Below are positions 24,241 to 36,400 of a DNA stretch of 64,000 nucleotides, piece after piece. This DNA comes from Volvariella volvacea V23. Its lineage: Eukaryota; Basidiomycota; Agaricomycetes; Agaricales; Pluteaceae. The notes under the pieces were generated by a model. It was not told the origin of the DNA, did not search any database, and saw only the letters and a program-made list of their open reading frames with translations. Where the stretch lies: assembly GCA_000349905.1 (NCBI GenBank), contig KB722739.1:1610809-1674808 (forward strand). Direction: 5' to 3'. Both the position numbers and the translations under genes were made by a program. Position 1 is the stretch's first letter. Every line of letters starts with the position of its first letter.

Positions 24241-25230
24241 ATGTACGCTGCTGGCACCCCAAAAGATCCTTCATCCACACAACGTCCGTCCCACAAACGG
24301 TCTGTTTCTTCCCCCACTCATATCCACTACCCACATCCCCACCGCGCCACCAGCAGTCATTCCGCCCCGAATTTTTATACGGCCACTAGTACCATGCCCG
24401 AGCTACCACCTCCCCCCTCTTCCGTGCCCTCTTCCTCGATGCCGCGCTCCCAGCGAGCGACTACACGCATAATGGCCTCTGTCCGCCGGTCTTTCTCTGT
24501 CGTATCATCGACAAAGAAACGCCAAGTTGATGTCGCAGTATGTCCCATCTCTGCGTAGTTTTAACTGTTTCGTTCAACTTGACCCTCCCCTTTCCGTGTG
24601 TTTTGACAGGCGGGAATGTACTCCACACCCGAAGAGCGAGATCCTCACGCTACTGCCCGATTTTCACCATTCTATGAGTCATCCCCTCCGCCAACCGTGG
24701 AGCAAATTGCAATGGGCCTACATATCTCACGGACACCTCACCTACGACAGCGCCATCCATATACACAACGAAGCGCCTCCCCGCAGTCAGAATCGCCATC
24801 CGGTTCAACACACCACCACTCGCACTACAGCCATCAAAGTCCATATTTCTCGCCTGCACACAACGGCGTTGTTCGGAGGGCAACAGCGCCCACCAGTCAC
24901 GCCCCTGCCCCGACACGGTCGTCGTTAAAAAAGTCAAGCACCGTCCATTCGTCAACTTCCTCGACACGTACAACCAATCCTGGGCTGTCAATAGCTTCGG
25001 GCTCATCAACCACAGTTACCTCGACAAATGTACCACCAACGCCTCAATCAAATCGGTCACTAGCATCATTGAAAGTGAGAATGACCCGAATCCTATCAGG
25101 ATCACGCTCTTCGTCGGCACCGTCTTCGATGCTATCATCTCCGACGTCATCGCCGAGAGATAGCACGTCAGAACTGCAGTCTGCAAAGAAGGCGGTGAGG
25201 TTCACTGCTGGGCCACGGGAAGTGGACTGA
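24241..25230 (+). CDS. Ser/Thr/Pro-rich disordered protein, unknown function
   Basis: Two exons (24241-24537 and 24610-25230) join in phase 0 across a 72-bp GT-AG intron to give about 305 residues. The protein is low complexity, rich in Ser, Pro, His and Thr, with basic patches (RATTRIMASVRRSFSVVSS and SLKVRMTRILSGSRSSSAP). No folded domain, signal peptide or membrane segment is visible. The C-terminal KKAVRF about ten residues from the end fits the RVxF pattern for binding protein phosphatase 1, but such short motifs arise by chance. The clean splice junction and open frame support a real gene. I do not recognise it. Confidence 0.7.
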
Positions 25231-25782
25231 GTAGTATGCTGAAGACTGGACACCTATGTTGCTTTGTGGACTGTCATGCGAAGCGAGTGCATGCGATACC
25301 GAACTGTACGTATCATTATTGTGTTATGCCTTATTTAAATTGTTTGTTTCGTCTGCCATATATGTGGACCAGCGTTGTTGGGTTCTCGTTGGTACTGTAC
25401 ATAGCTAACTCGTGATAGATGTACATTCGTACGGGGTGTGGGTATAGTTGGTAGTTTCTACATGCACACAACATGCACCAGGCAATTCCACAATGCTATG
25501 CCGATCGACGTGATGTGCGAGGGTGGTGCGGCAATGTTCTGGCGGTAAATTGAATGGGTCAGGCTTGAATTCAGGCCAGTGATTGGGGAATAAACATATC
25601 GAGGGCCAAATTAGGAAGCGTCAGCCGCAATCGGCATCTGTTATTTTTAAGGCATTGACGCAGGACCATTCACATACACAGCTCATTACACATACCCTCT
25701 TGGTCATCGACCAACTCGCCCTCCGAGTCCCTTCAGCCCCCTTTGAGCCCCTTCTCCCCCTTGCTCCTATCGTACTGTCCCC
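25231..25782. other. Intergenic region upstream of the DnaJ gene
   Basis: The first part is T-rich 3' sequence of the Ser-rich gene. The last 100 bases are CT-rich (CCCCTTCTCCCCC) promoter sequence before the ATG at 25783. No gene is seen. Confidence 0.6.
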
Positions 25783-28154
25783 ATGGTTGTCGATACGACT
25801 TATTACGACCTGGTGAATCCCAATTTCAGTTCTACACCTTTCCCCACCCGCAGCTGAGTGCACGCGTCAACGGCCACTGACCACATTTCTGCTCTTTTCT
25901 CTTAAATGATCAACCCGGTGTTTTGTCACTTCTAGCTGGGGGTTTCAGTAGATGCCGATGCAACAGAATTGAAGAAGGCCTATCGAAAGCAGGCTATAAA
26001 GGTTCGTTTCTTCCCTGCTTCAAGCGCTCTAGCAAAGGAGGCATTATAACATAAATCCGACACTTCTTTGCAACCCCTCTCCCCTTTGTCATACTCCGAA
26101 CCACACCGTCGTGCCTTGTGCAGTACCATCCCGATAAGAATCCCTCGCCTGATGCGACTGAGAAGTTCAAAGAGATCAGGTCCGTTCATTACGTCCCACA
26201 ATTTCCAATTTGTCAACGACTAATGAAATGCCATTACAGCAAAGCATATCAGGTCTTGTCAGATCCTGTACGTGCACTCTGCGTCATAAATGTGGAGCTC
26301 TAATCGCCTGACGCTTGGCGGCAGAATACGCGGGCAGTTTATGACAAGCATGGAAAATCTATGGTAAGATTTAATCATGTCCGCGTGCAGTCCCACTAGT
26401 AACACAGGAGACATTTAGGAGGACAAAGATGCGGGCATTACTGTCGAAGATGCTGCAGGCTTCTTCGCAAATGTCTTTGGAGGCGAACGTTTCACGGACT
26501 ATGTGAGTCTCAGTACTTGGAGCACTATCGATGACGTTCAACGGATACATTGACCCGCTTCAACTAGATCGGAGAAATTTCAATTATGAAGGACATGACA
26601 ACAGTAGCAAGTACCATGATGACCGAGGAAGAAAGAACCGAAATCGAGAAGGCACTAAACGGCGATCAGAACGCTGCGCCCTCAGTCGCGGCCTATGCCC
26701 ATGTAGATTCACCAACATCTCCCACCAAACACCGCCCGCCATCACCGTCCAAGTCGGAAGATGAAGCAGTGGATTCTGGGGTCAATCCCTCTTCTAATGG
26801 CTCTCCTTCACAGGCCGATCGGAAGGAAAAGGAGAAAGATATCGCCAGAAAGAGGCAGAAGATGACCGCGGAGCAAAAGGAGAAGCTGAAGGAGCAAGAA
26901 AAGGAGAGGAGGAAGGTCATGGAAGAGCGCATTAGGGTTCTGACTGTAAAGACCATTGAACGATTGAGGCCGTTTGTTGAGGCAAAAGACCCTGGCGGAA
27001 AGGACGACCCAGAGACGAGGGCATTTGAGGAGAAGATGAAACGAGAGGCAGAAGATTTAAAGTTAGAGAGCTTCGGTGTTGAGCTCCTCCATACTATCGG
27101 TAACGTTTACATCATGAAGGCTACATCGTTCATGAAGTCGAAGAAATTCCTTGGCATGTGAGTCGGAGGTTGGATTGTGTTAGTTTACTGCTCGCTCATA
27201 TCCCTCTAGCCCGGGTTTCTTCTCTCGTATGAAGGAGAAGGGTTCTCTAGCAAAGGACATATGGGGTGTCATTGGAAGCGCGTTAGTCAATTTATCATTT
27301 CTGAATTGCATTTAGTCCTCACTCATTGCCCTCATCAGCTTAAGCGTCCGTGATATGATGCTGGTTGGTGCTGTTGATGAATGTGCGCATTAAAGTTTCT
27401 GATGATGAATACCAGGAAATGGAACGACTTCAAGCTAAGGGTGAAATAGGAGAAGAGCAGCTCCGTGCTCTTGAGATGGACGTCACTGGCAAGGTCTGGA
27501 TTGCGTTCGCCCCATCTTGACCGACTCGGTATTGATTGCCCTCTTCTGCCCTAGATCTTGCTTGCTTCATGGCGTGGCGCCCGACTAGAAGTGATCCAGG
27601 TTTTACGCGAGGTAAGAATGGGTGCTTCATCTTAGGTGTATACTTCCTTGGATTACTGAATCAACCGCGTAGGTCGTGGACAATGTCCTTAAGGAGCCTG
27701 GTCAATCGGAACAGGTGCTGTACAATCGCGCTAAGGTTTGTCTATTTCATTTTTTCTCTGGGACTTGCGGTACGCGAGTCTATTGGAGAGGCGGTGCTAA
27801 CAGTCTTTCTCAAACATCGCCTTAACTTTGATGTACAGGGCTTACTGCTTACCGGTGCAATCTTCAAGTCAACAGTACCCGACGAGTCGGATCAAGAACG
27901 CAGAGAACTAGAAAGGCTTGTATTCCTTCCCTTCTTACAGGATTGAAATAGCCTTTACTAACCACGATGCACATTTTCGCGTTAATCTTATGCTGTGTGA
28001 TAGCAGAATGGTAGCCGAAGCTGCGCAACCCAAGAAGGGCCATTCCAAGCACCTCAAAGCCAAACGAGATGCTATAAGTAAAGAAAAGGAGAAAGTTCAC
28101 GCATCCCATGCAACAAGCAGCAGCACAAATGATTCCGGGAGTGCACCGTCATAA
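25783..28154 (+). CDS. DnaJ/Hsp40 co-chaperone with DnaJ-X domain (Caj1/Djp1-like)
   Basis: The ATG at 25783 gives MVVDTTYYDL and, after several short introns, the J domain: LKKAYRKQAIK, YHPDKNP with the intact HPD that stimulates Hsp70 (near 26125-26145), KAYQVLSD and YDKHGKSM. A charged linker follows with KEKDIARKRQKMTAEQKEKL near 26840. The DnaJ-X region carries ELLHTIGNVYIMKATSFMKS near 27080-27130 and PGFFSRMKEKG. The protein ends in a Lys/Ser-rich tail with the stop at 28152. There is no zinc-finger region, so it is a class III J protein. Yeast Djp1 acts in peroxisome and mitochondrial import and Caj1 at membranes; which of these roles applies here cannot be told from sequence. Confidence 0.88.
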
Positions 28155-28745
28155 GCCATGCCCAGACTACTAGTCCCGCGACTAACCATTCATGAATACG
28201 AGCGCAATCAACTTAATGTGGGTCCTGGCTCCGTTCTCCCTTCATCTCCTATGTGGCTGTCCAACCGCAGCATGATAAAGACCAGGAACGGGCGCACCTG
28301 GCCTTGAATCTTATGACGCATAGCCACGCTTTCTTAATTCAGTTCTATTTTTTTTCCGTCTTCAACACTCTCCCCTCTCTCGGGCTTGATACGTATCACC
28401 TACCCTAGTCCTTTACAATTTCAGCGTTCCGTCCATCTATCACACCAAGCAGTGTCAATTTACGCCAATGATCTTTTGCTAGTCGGTAGCTGTAGTCCCA
28501 TTTGCATCTCGTCCTCATTGTTCCGTTCAGCTGGTACTCATCCAGCAATATCGTATTGCGTTGTTAGAGTAGCTTAATTGCTTTGATTTCCCTTGATAGT
28601 TAAATGAGACTTAATGGCACTTCTCGTACGGGCTGCGCGGGCAGACCGGGCGCATCGAACAGAATTTGGCCATGCCAACGGATGGCATACACATATAGTA
28701 CATCGTGTACAGAGTAGCAGTTACACGTCGGCGGCACGGGGCCTG
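28155..28745. other. Convergent intergenic region
   Basis: The stretch separates the 3' ends of the DnaJ and M20 genes. It holds a T-rich tract (about 28345-28370) and no recognisable gene. Confidence 0.6.
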
Positions 28746-31480
28746 TTAGGTTGAAGAGCGCGATGTCTTCCAGGCTTCGAAGGAGCCTTTCACCTAAGTC
28801 CGAGAGAAATAGCCCAAATAGTGAGGCGACGTTCGACCGCGATTTCGTTTGGATTATTACCTCTTTACAGAAGGAGCTGTCCTGAAGTAGACGATAGCCA
28901 GTGAGAGCTAAACCCTTGATCACCATAATTGTAGCCTCATGAGCTTGAGTTGTTGCAGCCGCATCGGCAAACTCCGGGGTATGATTTCCTCCATTTGGGC
29001 AAGTTGGTATCGCTGCAGCGGAGTAGGTTGATTAGACGAATAAAGGGTTTTGTGGTAGGGAAGGGAGACGGGGTTAGGCGTATGCGCGAAGGATTATACG
29101 GTCAATGATGACAGTAATACGATGAGCCTGCCGCGTGGTTATGACAAGGTGCCCTTACCAAACATTGGATGGAAAGACGGCAGTGCTATAGAACACCCAG
29201 GGGTGCACCAAGTTGGATGGTGGAGCAGGGGAAGATTAGGAGCCGGGTGAAAATAGTCGTGGTGGCGAAGACAACCATCAGTTGCCCAGTTAGAGCCCCA
29301 ACGATAGGAAAGATTGCGAAACAGATTCAAGGGATGTTAGCCTTTCTCGTCTAGGAACGGATCGGGCGTTGTGGCAATACGAACCGTAAGAGATGTTACC
29401 CTATCAATCATTGACGTCAAGATGCCGAATTGTCCGTGTGAGCATAAAGTTCAAGGGTGGTCAGCAATCTCAATTTTCTGCGTTGAAAATTATGTGCACC
29501 GCAAGCCCCGTTGTGTATTTTCGTGAAACCGCCCGGTGACAACGTTTGACACTCCCCGGGCAGGGAAATTTGCGTAGTAGATAATCAATAGGTGACGGGG
29601 AAGGTACTCACGAAATCAGTCGAAGCTGACGTTCCAATTTGGGTGGCAAGTAAACCGAATCGTTGATCAGTAATCTCGGCAAAAGCGTGCGCTATAATAT
29701 ATAAATCCCCGAGAAGTTAGGAGGATTCGATAATCAACAAATCAATTAAGAAATTAACAAGGTCACTTTTCCCTTAATTTCAATCGAAAAGAATAATTAT
29801 TTACTCACCAAGGACAGGGTTTTGACGCAGGTCGTAATAAGGGATCTCTGCCTTTATGTTGTATCTACACGATGTCGCATGAGCGGCCGCTCTAACAAGG
29901 CAGCAAAAGGGCGTCATCAGTGGTGGACAGGAGAGCCAGAAACAAAAGCCGGATGTGTTGAAGAAACTGGCCTCACTCAAAACAAGCCATAGCTCGGCGG
30001 ACAAAGCCCTCCAATTCTGCAAATGTGGGCGCTCTGATGTTCCATCTCATTTTAGCATAATCCGGTATAACTACCAGGGCATGGGACCAAGGCATATATA
30101 TATGCGCAATTTATGCATGTCGTTAGTTCCTTTTGGCATTACCCTCGTGGAATAATGCGCGGTTCAATAATCACAATGAGGAAGTCTCTCACCGTTAGGT
30201 GCCCAGTCCTTCCCCACCACTACTCCATGAATACGATGATCAGGTTTTATTTGTTGCCGCAGAACGGAGATTCCGGAGTAGGCAAGGAAGGCCGCGTCAA
30301 GAGCGTTTGTACCTTCCCTGATGTATCCACCACGACAGGGATAAGTCCTAATACGTGAAGTCGGTCCAGATCACGCACCACGGAGCTGCACCGGCATGTG
30401 CGCTATGTAGTGACCAAAATGAATTTCTTGACATGGTGTATTCCATGGCGCTCTTGTTCCAAACTCACCTTCTTCCAAAATACTCTACCTCTATGGCTTG
30501 CATAGCATTTGTGGTCCCAACACTCGTAGAGTGCGGTAGGCCGGGTCCGGGATGACACCTGCGCCCAAGAAATCCCAAAATAAGACAACGAGCTGGTCCG
30601 AAGCAGGAACGAGCCTCAGCTCACATGACGCAGGCATCCATGTCCTTGTAAGCCCCACGGTCCAGTAAGATAACCTTCCCACCCCCACCTTCTTCCGCTG
30701 TTAAGATAAAGTATTGGTATCTCAGTCATGAGCGAAGACGCGAAATAATACCAGGCGTTCCGAGGAGAACAACTGTCCCAGGCACATTGTGCACTTCTAA
30801 TGCTTTTCTGACAGCAATGGCAACACCTACGCCGCTGATGGCGATGAGATTGTGTCCACATGCGTGCCCTATCCCACGCAATGCATCCATCTCGGAGTTG
30901 ATACCTAATATTCTCCCACCCTTCCCATGAGTGTACTCTGCCCTCCATGCAGTCGAGAGACCTAGATAGTGTCTAGTCACCCTGAACCCATGCCTTGACA
31001 TGAAGTCAGTAAGTAGGTCGTGCGCATATCTATGCAGGAGAGTCAGATGATGAGGGGTATGCAATGCTATGGACTAGACGGACTTCTCCTCGAAGGCAAC
31101 TTCTGGGTGACCTGGAAAAAAGGTGGAATTTACAGACGATTGCCCTTGTGCAAGTCAGGCTCACCATGTATCTGCATGCTGAGCTTACGAAGGTCAGAGT
31201 TGAGGGCATTTACTGTGCCTTCAATGGTATTGCGGACATCTGGGCTGAGCCAGGATAGGGATGTACGACTGGAAGTGTAACGGGGCGGAAGGTCGTTCCC
31301 CTTCCACAATTCATTTTCATTCCCATAGCTGAAGTTGCAAGCAGGGTTAATGTAGCAACAACCGTGCTATGCAACGTTAATTAGACGTTCAGGGTTCACA
31401 AAAGTCGCTGGACGAACCTCCTGAGTGTCATCAGTGTTAGATTTAGGGGGCGGTGGAATTGACCTGGTCTGGGAAGCCAT
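28746..31480 (-). CDS. M20-family amidohydrolase/dipeptidase (PM20D2-like)
   Basis: About ten minus-strand exons join to give a zinc amidohydrolase. In order: SLSWLSPDVRNTIEG, the family block GHPEVAFEEKYAHDLLTDFM (junction near 31030), GINSEMDALRGIGHACGHNL near 30910-30850 with the metal Asp, His and second His, AEEGGGGKVILLDRGAYKDM with the catalytic Glu-Glu near 30690, CHPGPGLPHSTSVGTTNAMQ near 30550, AHAGAAPWEGTNALDAA, VIPDYAKMRWNIRAPTF near 30050, and PNGGNHTPEFADAAATTQAH near 28960. The tail VKGSFEAWKTSRSST ends at 28746. Relatives act as Xaa-Arg or beta-alanyl dipeptidases, so cytosolic hydrolysis of a small amide is likely but the substrate is unknown. Two in-frame starts are possible; I use 31480, and 31570 would add about 30 residues. 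One intron has a GTCCGT donor. Confidence 0.85.
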
Positions 31481-31570
31481 TGTGCTAGTAGTCCGCGACG
31501 AAGCAGTGAGACGCCGCCACCTAAAGATACCAGCAAAGCACCCTGGGGCTGAGGAGGTGGATGCAGGCAT

Positions 31571-32059
31571 GTTCGGGCAGTAGGTGGGTGGCAAAGGGAA
31601 GGAGTTAAGAGTAACTCGGAAAAGCAAGGGACTGGTCAGGATGCATTGCAAAGATTCAGGCCAGATCTACTCTGTGACCATTGCTTCCCGTACCGAAGTA
31701 CATACTCTCAGAACAACCGGAATCCGATCTGATCGGGCTTTGAGCGTGTCAAGTCGTCTGCATACTTCTCGTGCGGTCCTTGCATCATTCGAGTCTTAAC
31801 TTAAACGCCCACTTGCGGCCAGTGTTTCCTCTACCTCCAACTGCCACCATATGGCCCTCTGCCATGCTCCACCTATCTTCTCATGTCGCCAAATCTTGTT
31901 ATCCGCATCTTACAAACCCTTCCGTGCTTCTCCAGATCCAAGTGTTCGCGCGCAATCAACTCTGTCACTCTGTGTCATCTTCATCAAGTGACACAGCCAT
32001 AGGCATTCATCGCTATGATATGCAGGAAAAATGAACATACATTCATCACGCCAATCCAA
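31571..32059. other. Intergenic region between M20 and DUF7330 genes
   Basis: This is the promoter side of the M20 gene and the 3' side of the DUF7330 gene. I see no gene in it. Confidence 0.5.
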
Positions 32060-33023
32060 CTACGACTTGCGGAGTAATGCACCTAATTTCCTCCAAAAGC
32101 CTTTTGGCTCATCATACTTGTCCTCTCCGTCAATCCCTACAATTATCTTCCCAGCCCTCGTGTGAATCTCGCAGAGATCGGCTACCTGCCCGGTCCGGGA
32201 AGTATGTGGGCTTGTTGCTCCGAACAACACAAATGCTTCACGATCGCTGAACTTGAGCGTCTGCATTGCAGCTGTCAATGCAGGTAAAATTTGTATGCTT
32301 CCCTTTTTTGTACTCAGCCGCACAGCACCGCAAAACGATCGAGGCAAGTAGACTTGCGTTTGGCCTAGAAAAATCGTCGGATATTAAATTAGTTCATGGG
32401 ATGTGGAATGCTACACACCACTTGTGTTGTCAATTTCCAGGCCAATTCTCGGTTTGCTTTCCGATAAGCTCAGCTAATCGCTATTCAGAAGACTCGATGA
32501 AGCAGCATTGTTCCCACGCTCACTAATCGTAGGTAGATATTGCCTGATTGTGACCCGACATAAACGTTCGCCTTATTCGATCGACGCGCGTTACCGACTG
32601 TAGCCAGCGTCAAGTTAATGTCTCCTTTGCGAGTTTGAAACGAAGCATGCGGGTGTTGGTCGTTCTTTTTTAACTTCTTGTTCTTCTTTTTCAAAGTCAA
32701 TCCGTATGAAGGGATCTCTGGGTCGATACAAAACGTTCCTATAGAGTGGGTGCGTTCAGACATAAGAATGCGCGGAGCATGTCCATAATAGGCTTGCCTG
32801 AAAGAGGTTCGCCTCCTGAAGATAGGTGTACTTGTGCTACAGATGCTCGTGGTTCTGACAAGCGATCCGGGGGTGTCGGCGCAGCTATCGGGTGCGTGTC
32901 GACATGTCGTGCAGTAGAGCTTCCAATATTTTCGGTATATGGAGGCGGCTTATCGGATTTGACCTAGTTATGGTTTGGTCAACGAGCAGTCTTTGATATT
33001 CGGAGTTATCTTACGGGGCGCAT
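32060..33023 (-). CDS. DUF7330-like protein of unknown function, one unresolved frame change
   Basis: The ATG at 33023 opens MRP, then after a 59-bp intron VKSDKPPPYTEN, a start typical of this fungal family. The middle exon has HSIGTFCIDPEIPSYGL and FQTRKGDINLTLATVG (about 32735-32600), and VYVGSQSGNIYLRLVSVG. The last part has YLPRSFCGAVRLSTKKGSI and a tail CEIHTRAGKIIVGIDGEDKY ending at the stop at 32060. This alternation of short beta-rich repeats is the DUF7330 pattern known in basidiomycetes; no activity is known. Between about 32830 and 32760 the reading frame must change, and I could not find a GT-AG intron that does this in phase, so either a base is missing in the assembly or the gene is broken. 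Confidence 0.6.
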
Positions 33024-33191
33024 AGAGAGAACCTGACCACTCAACCTCGTGAGCTGCCTGATAAAAGGAACACGGTTCTATAGTGGCGATGATATGCGCA
33101 GCATGTACACAGCACACATAGCATTGCTGCGGCAGGCACATGTGGAGTAGGGTAAGACATAGGGGTCCGAAACCAAAAAGCAACGGTGTTG

Positions 33192-33277
33192 GGCCTGACC
33201 GGGAATTGAACCCGGGACCTCCTCGATATTGGCGATCATAACCCTAACAAGGAATCATACTACTAGACCATCAGGCC
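33192..33277 (-). tRNA. tRNA-Pro (anticodon AGG), with 15-nt intron
   Basis: The mature part is identical to the tRNA at 23189-23273. The intron, one base 3' of the anticodon, is TTATGATCGCCAATA and so differs in length and sequence. A T5 terminator follows on the minus strand about 10 bases downstream. The gene lies in the divergent promoter space between the DUF7330 gene (169 bp) and TOR (134 bp). No other feature is seen in 33024-33410. Confidence 0.93.
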
Positions 33278-33410
33278 GCTCAAAGCCGGAGAGCAGCAAC
33301 TATATACAATGGTGACATGATAATCCTCTGTCACGCGGCCTGAGGAAGCCTGGCTCTGCAACAACCTTACTCAAAGCCCACGCGTTGACCGGCGCACTTT
33401 CTCAACGGTC

Positions 33411-36400
33411 ATGTCCATCACGTCACAGGTGCAGCAGGCACAAGCGGAAACAATCGAGCGGATATTCAGTGGCCTACGAAGTCGATCTACAGAGCAGAGG
33501 TTGCAAGCGGCACAAGAGCTTCGGACCTATGTCAGTCATCCTGCACATATTGCTCATTCCCTTTACGAACACACATACGATGCTAGGTGTCTACTTCGGT
33601 AGCAGAGATGTCGTCGGATGCGGCGGCGAAAATATGGGATGATAGTATCGCCCGACGGTTGTTTGAGCTGACGCATAGTCCTAATATGACGGATGCTTTG
33701 GGAGGACTGGTCGCTATAGGTGCGCCATAATGGCAATTGCTTTGTGATTCAAGAATTAACGCGTCTTTTGTCAGACTATCTACTAGACCTGGACGGGGAC
33801 GAAACGATCGAGGCCAGACGATATCACTTCCGATTCTACAACTATGTCAAGCACTTACTTCCTAATCACGACATCAATCTTATGCTCTCTGCATCGAAAA
33901 CACTTGGTCAAATTGCAATGATTGGAGGGGCTGCTTTTGGAGAACGATTTATGGATTACGAAGTTCCCGCAGCAATTGAAATGATTTCACCAGACAAGCC
34001 AGAGACGGCAAGATACGCCGGGGTGTTAATTCTGAAAGAACTAGCGCGTAACAGCGCCAATTATTTTCACTCACATATCAACATCGTTCTGGATAAAATT
34101 CTGGGTCCGCTGAGGGACCCCCGTGTCTTCGTGAGGGAAGGAGCCGCAGAGTTGCTGGCAGCGTGTCTGGAAATTGTCGCCCAGCGGGATCGCGTAGGCC
34201 GTAGTCAGTATCTGCAGAAGATACTGACTGATGCCCAAAGTGGCCTGAGGCAAACTCAACCGGAAATCATTCATGGGTCCTTGCTCACATATCGAGAACT
34301 CATGCTTCACGCTGGAATGGTGCGTCAGCATGTATATATTCAAGGCGCCCATTGCTCATTTTCAATAGTTCATGAGAGAAACCTTCTTAGATAGTGCTGA
34401 GCAAATCCTTCGATTCAAATCCCATCGCGATCCCCTTATTCGAAAGATGATCATCACACTGATTCCCTCTCTTGCTGCATACGATACTCAAACATTTATC
34501 GAGAACTTCCTTCACAAAGCAATGGCACACCTCCTAACACAACTTGAGAAACCCAACGAACGCGCCTTCGGTATGCATCCCTTCTCTCAAGGTCAGATTA
34601 GTACCTGATTTTCCTTCACATTAGCTTTTGTTGCTATTGGGCATACTGCTACTGCGGTTGGCAGTGATATCAAGCCCTTCTTAGACTCTATTATGGTGCA
34701 CATTAAAGCAGGCTTCCAGGGCAGGGGGTAAATTTACCTAAGTGAACCTCTTGCGCCAGCACTGACTCTTCTCTAGTCGCAAGAATGCACCCTCGGAAGA
34801 GCCAATATTCCAATGCATCGGGATGTTGGCGGCTGCGGTCGGTCCCAACCTGACAAAGTTATTACACGACCAGTTGGACCTTATGATGGCTGGCGGTCTT
34901 ACTGAACCACTACGGCAAGCTTTGATGGCTATTGCTAGATATATTCCCCCTCTTCTGAAGACGATTCAAGGTATAGGCCAATTACAGTTTCTGTGCATGG
35001 TTGCTGAGTGCCCTGTCAAGATCGGTTGTTGGATATGCTTTCCCTGATATTGAGTGGCCAACCCTACAAGCCACTCGGTGCACCACCTTCCCTCGTTCGT
35101 ACCGATATCAGTCGCGACGTAAGTGCAACACAGGTTAGTACCTTACCCTTTCAGACACGTGCTTATATACCCATGACGGTAGGCTGCAGCGCAGGATAAA
35201 AATCCTGGCTTGATAACCCTGGCGCTTGTAACGCTCGGTTCATTTGATTTTAGCGGTTGGTCTATAATGACTATTTTTCGAAAATATCTTGGTATTGAAT
35301 TAGAAATCAGGACACGTCCTGAACGAATTCGTCCGGAGTTGCGCCCTACCTTACCTCGAAGACGATAATGCTGAAGTCCGCAGGGCAGCCGCCTTGACTT
35401 GCTGTCGCTTGTTTATGAAGGATCCGATTTGCTACCAAGCAAGCAGCCATGCAATTGAAGTTATCAGTGATGTTCTGGATAAGCTATTGACCGTTGGAAT
35501 TGCTGATCCAGGTGAGTAATTGATTCATGTTGGCACTGCCAAATCCCCTTAGCAGCCGCTAGATCCGAGTATTCGACAAACTGTTTTATCGTCTTTGCAC
35601 GAGCGTTTTGATAAGCACCTTGCTCAAGCTGAGAACGTTCGGTCGTTGTTTATTGCCCTCAATGACGAGTCCTTCGAAAATCGAGTCACGGCTGTCGGTC
35701 TAATTGGGCGGTTAGCAAAGCATAATCCGGCATATGTCATGCCATCTTTGCGCAAGGCGTTCATCCAATTATTGACTGAACTCGAATACTCAACTGTTGT
35801 GTAAGTCCCCAACCAGTTAGCTGTTGTGGACGATCCTCATGCCTTTGTCAGACGTGGCCGTGAGGAGTGTACACGACTGTTGACCCTTCTCGTCAGTGCC
35901 ACTCAGCGTTTGATTCGTCCCTACGCTCTCCCTATGCTTCAGGCACTTTTGCCTAAGGCAAATGACACTAACCCAACGGTGGCAGCAAATGTGCTAATGT
36001 GCTTAGGCGAGCTGGCATGCGTTGGAGGAGAAGATGCGATGCCCCACGTGCAAGAGCTCATGCAAGTTATCATTTCGAAGCTCGCTGATCCATCTGTGGT
36101 GAAACGTGATGCTGCACTCCACACACTTGGTCAAGTGTGTTCAAGTACAGGATATGTGATTTCTCCACTGGTCGACCACCCACAGTTGTTACCACTACTG
36201 GCACGAATCTTGAAGACAGAGAGTAACGCTGGTACCCGACGTGAAGTAGTCAAGGTCTTGGGTATCTTAGGTGCCTTGGATCCTCATAGGCGCAGAGTGA
36301 GCACATAACAATTTNNNNNNNNNNNNNNNNNNNNNNNNNNNNNNNNNNNNNNNNNNNNNNNNNNNNNNNNNNNNNNNNNNNNNNNNNNNNNNNNNNNNNN

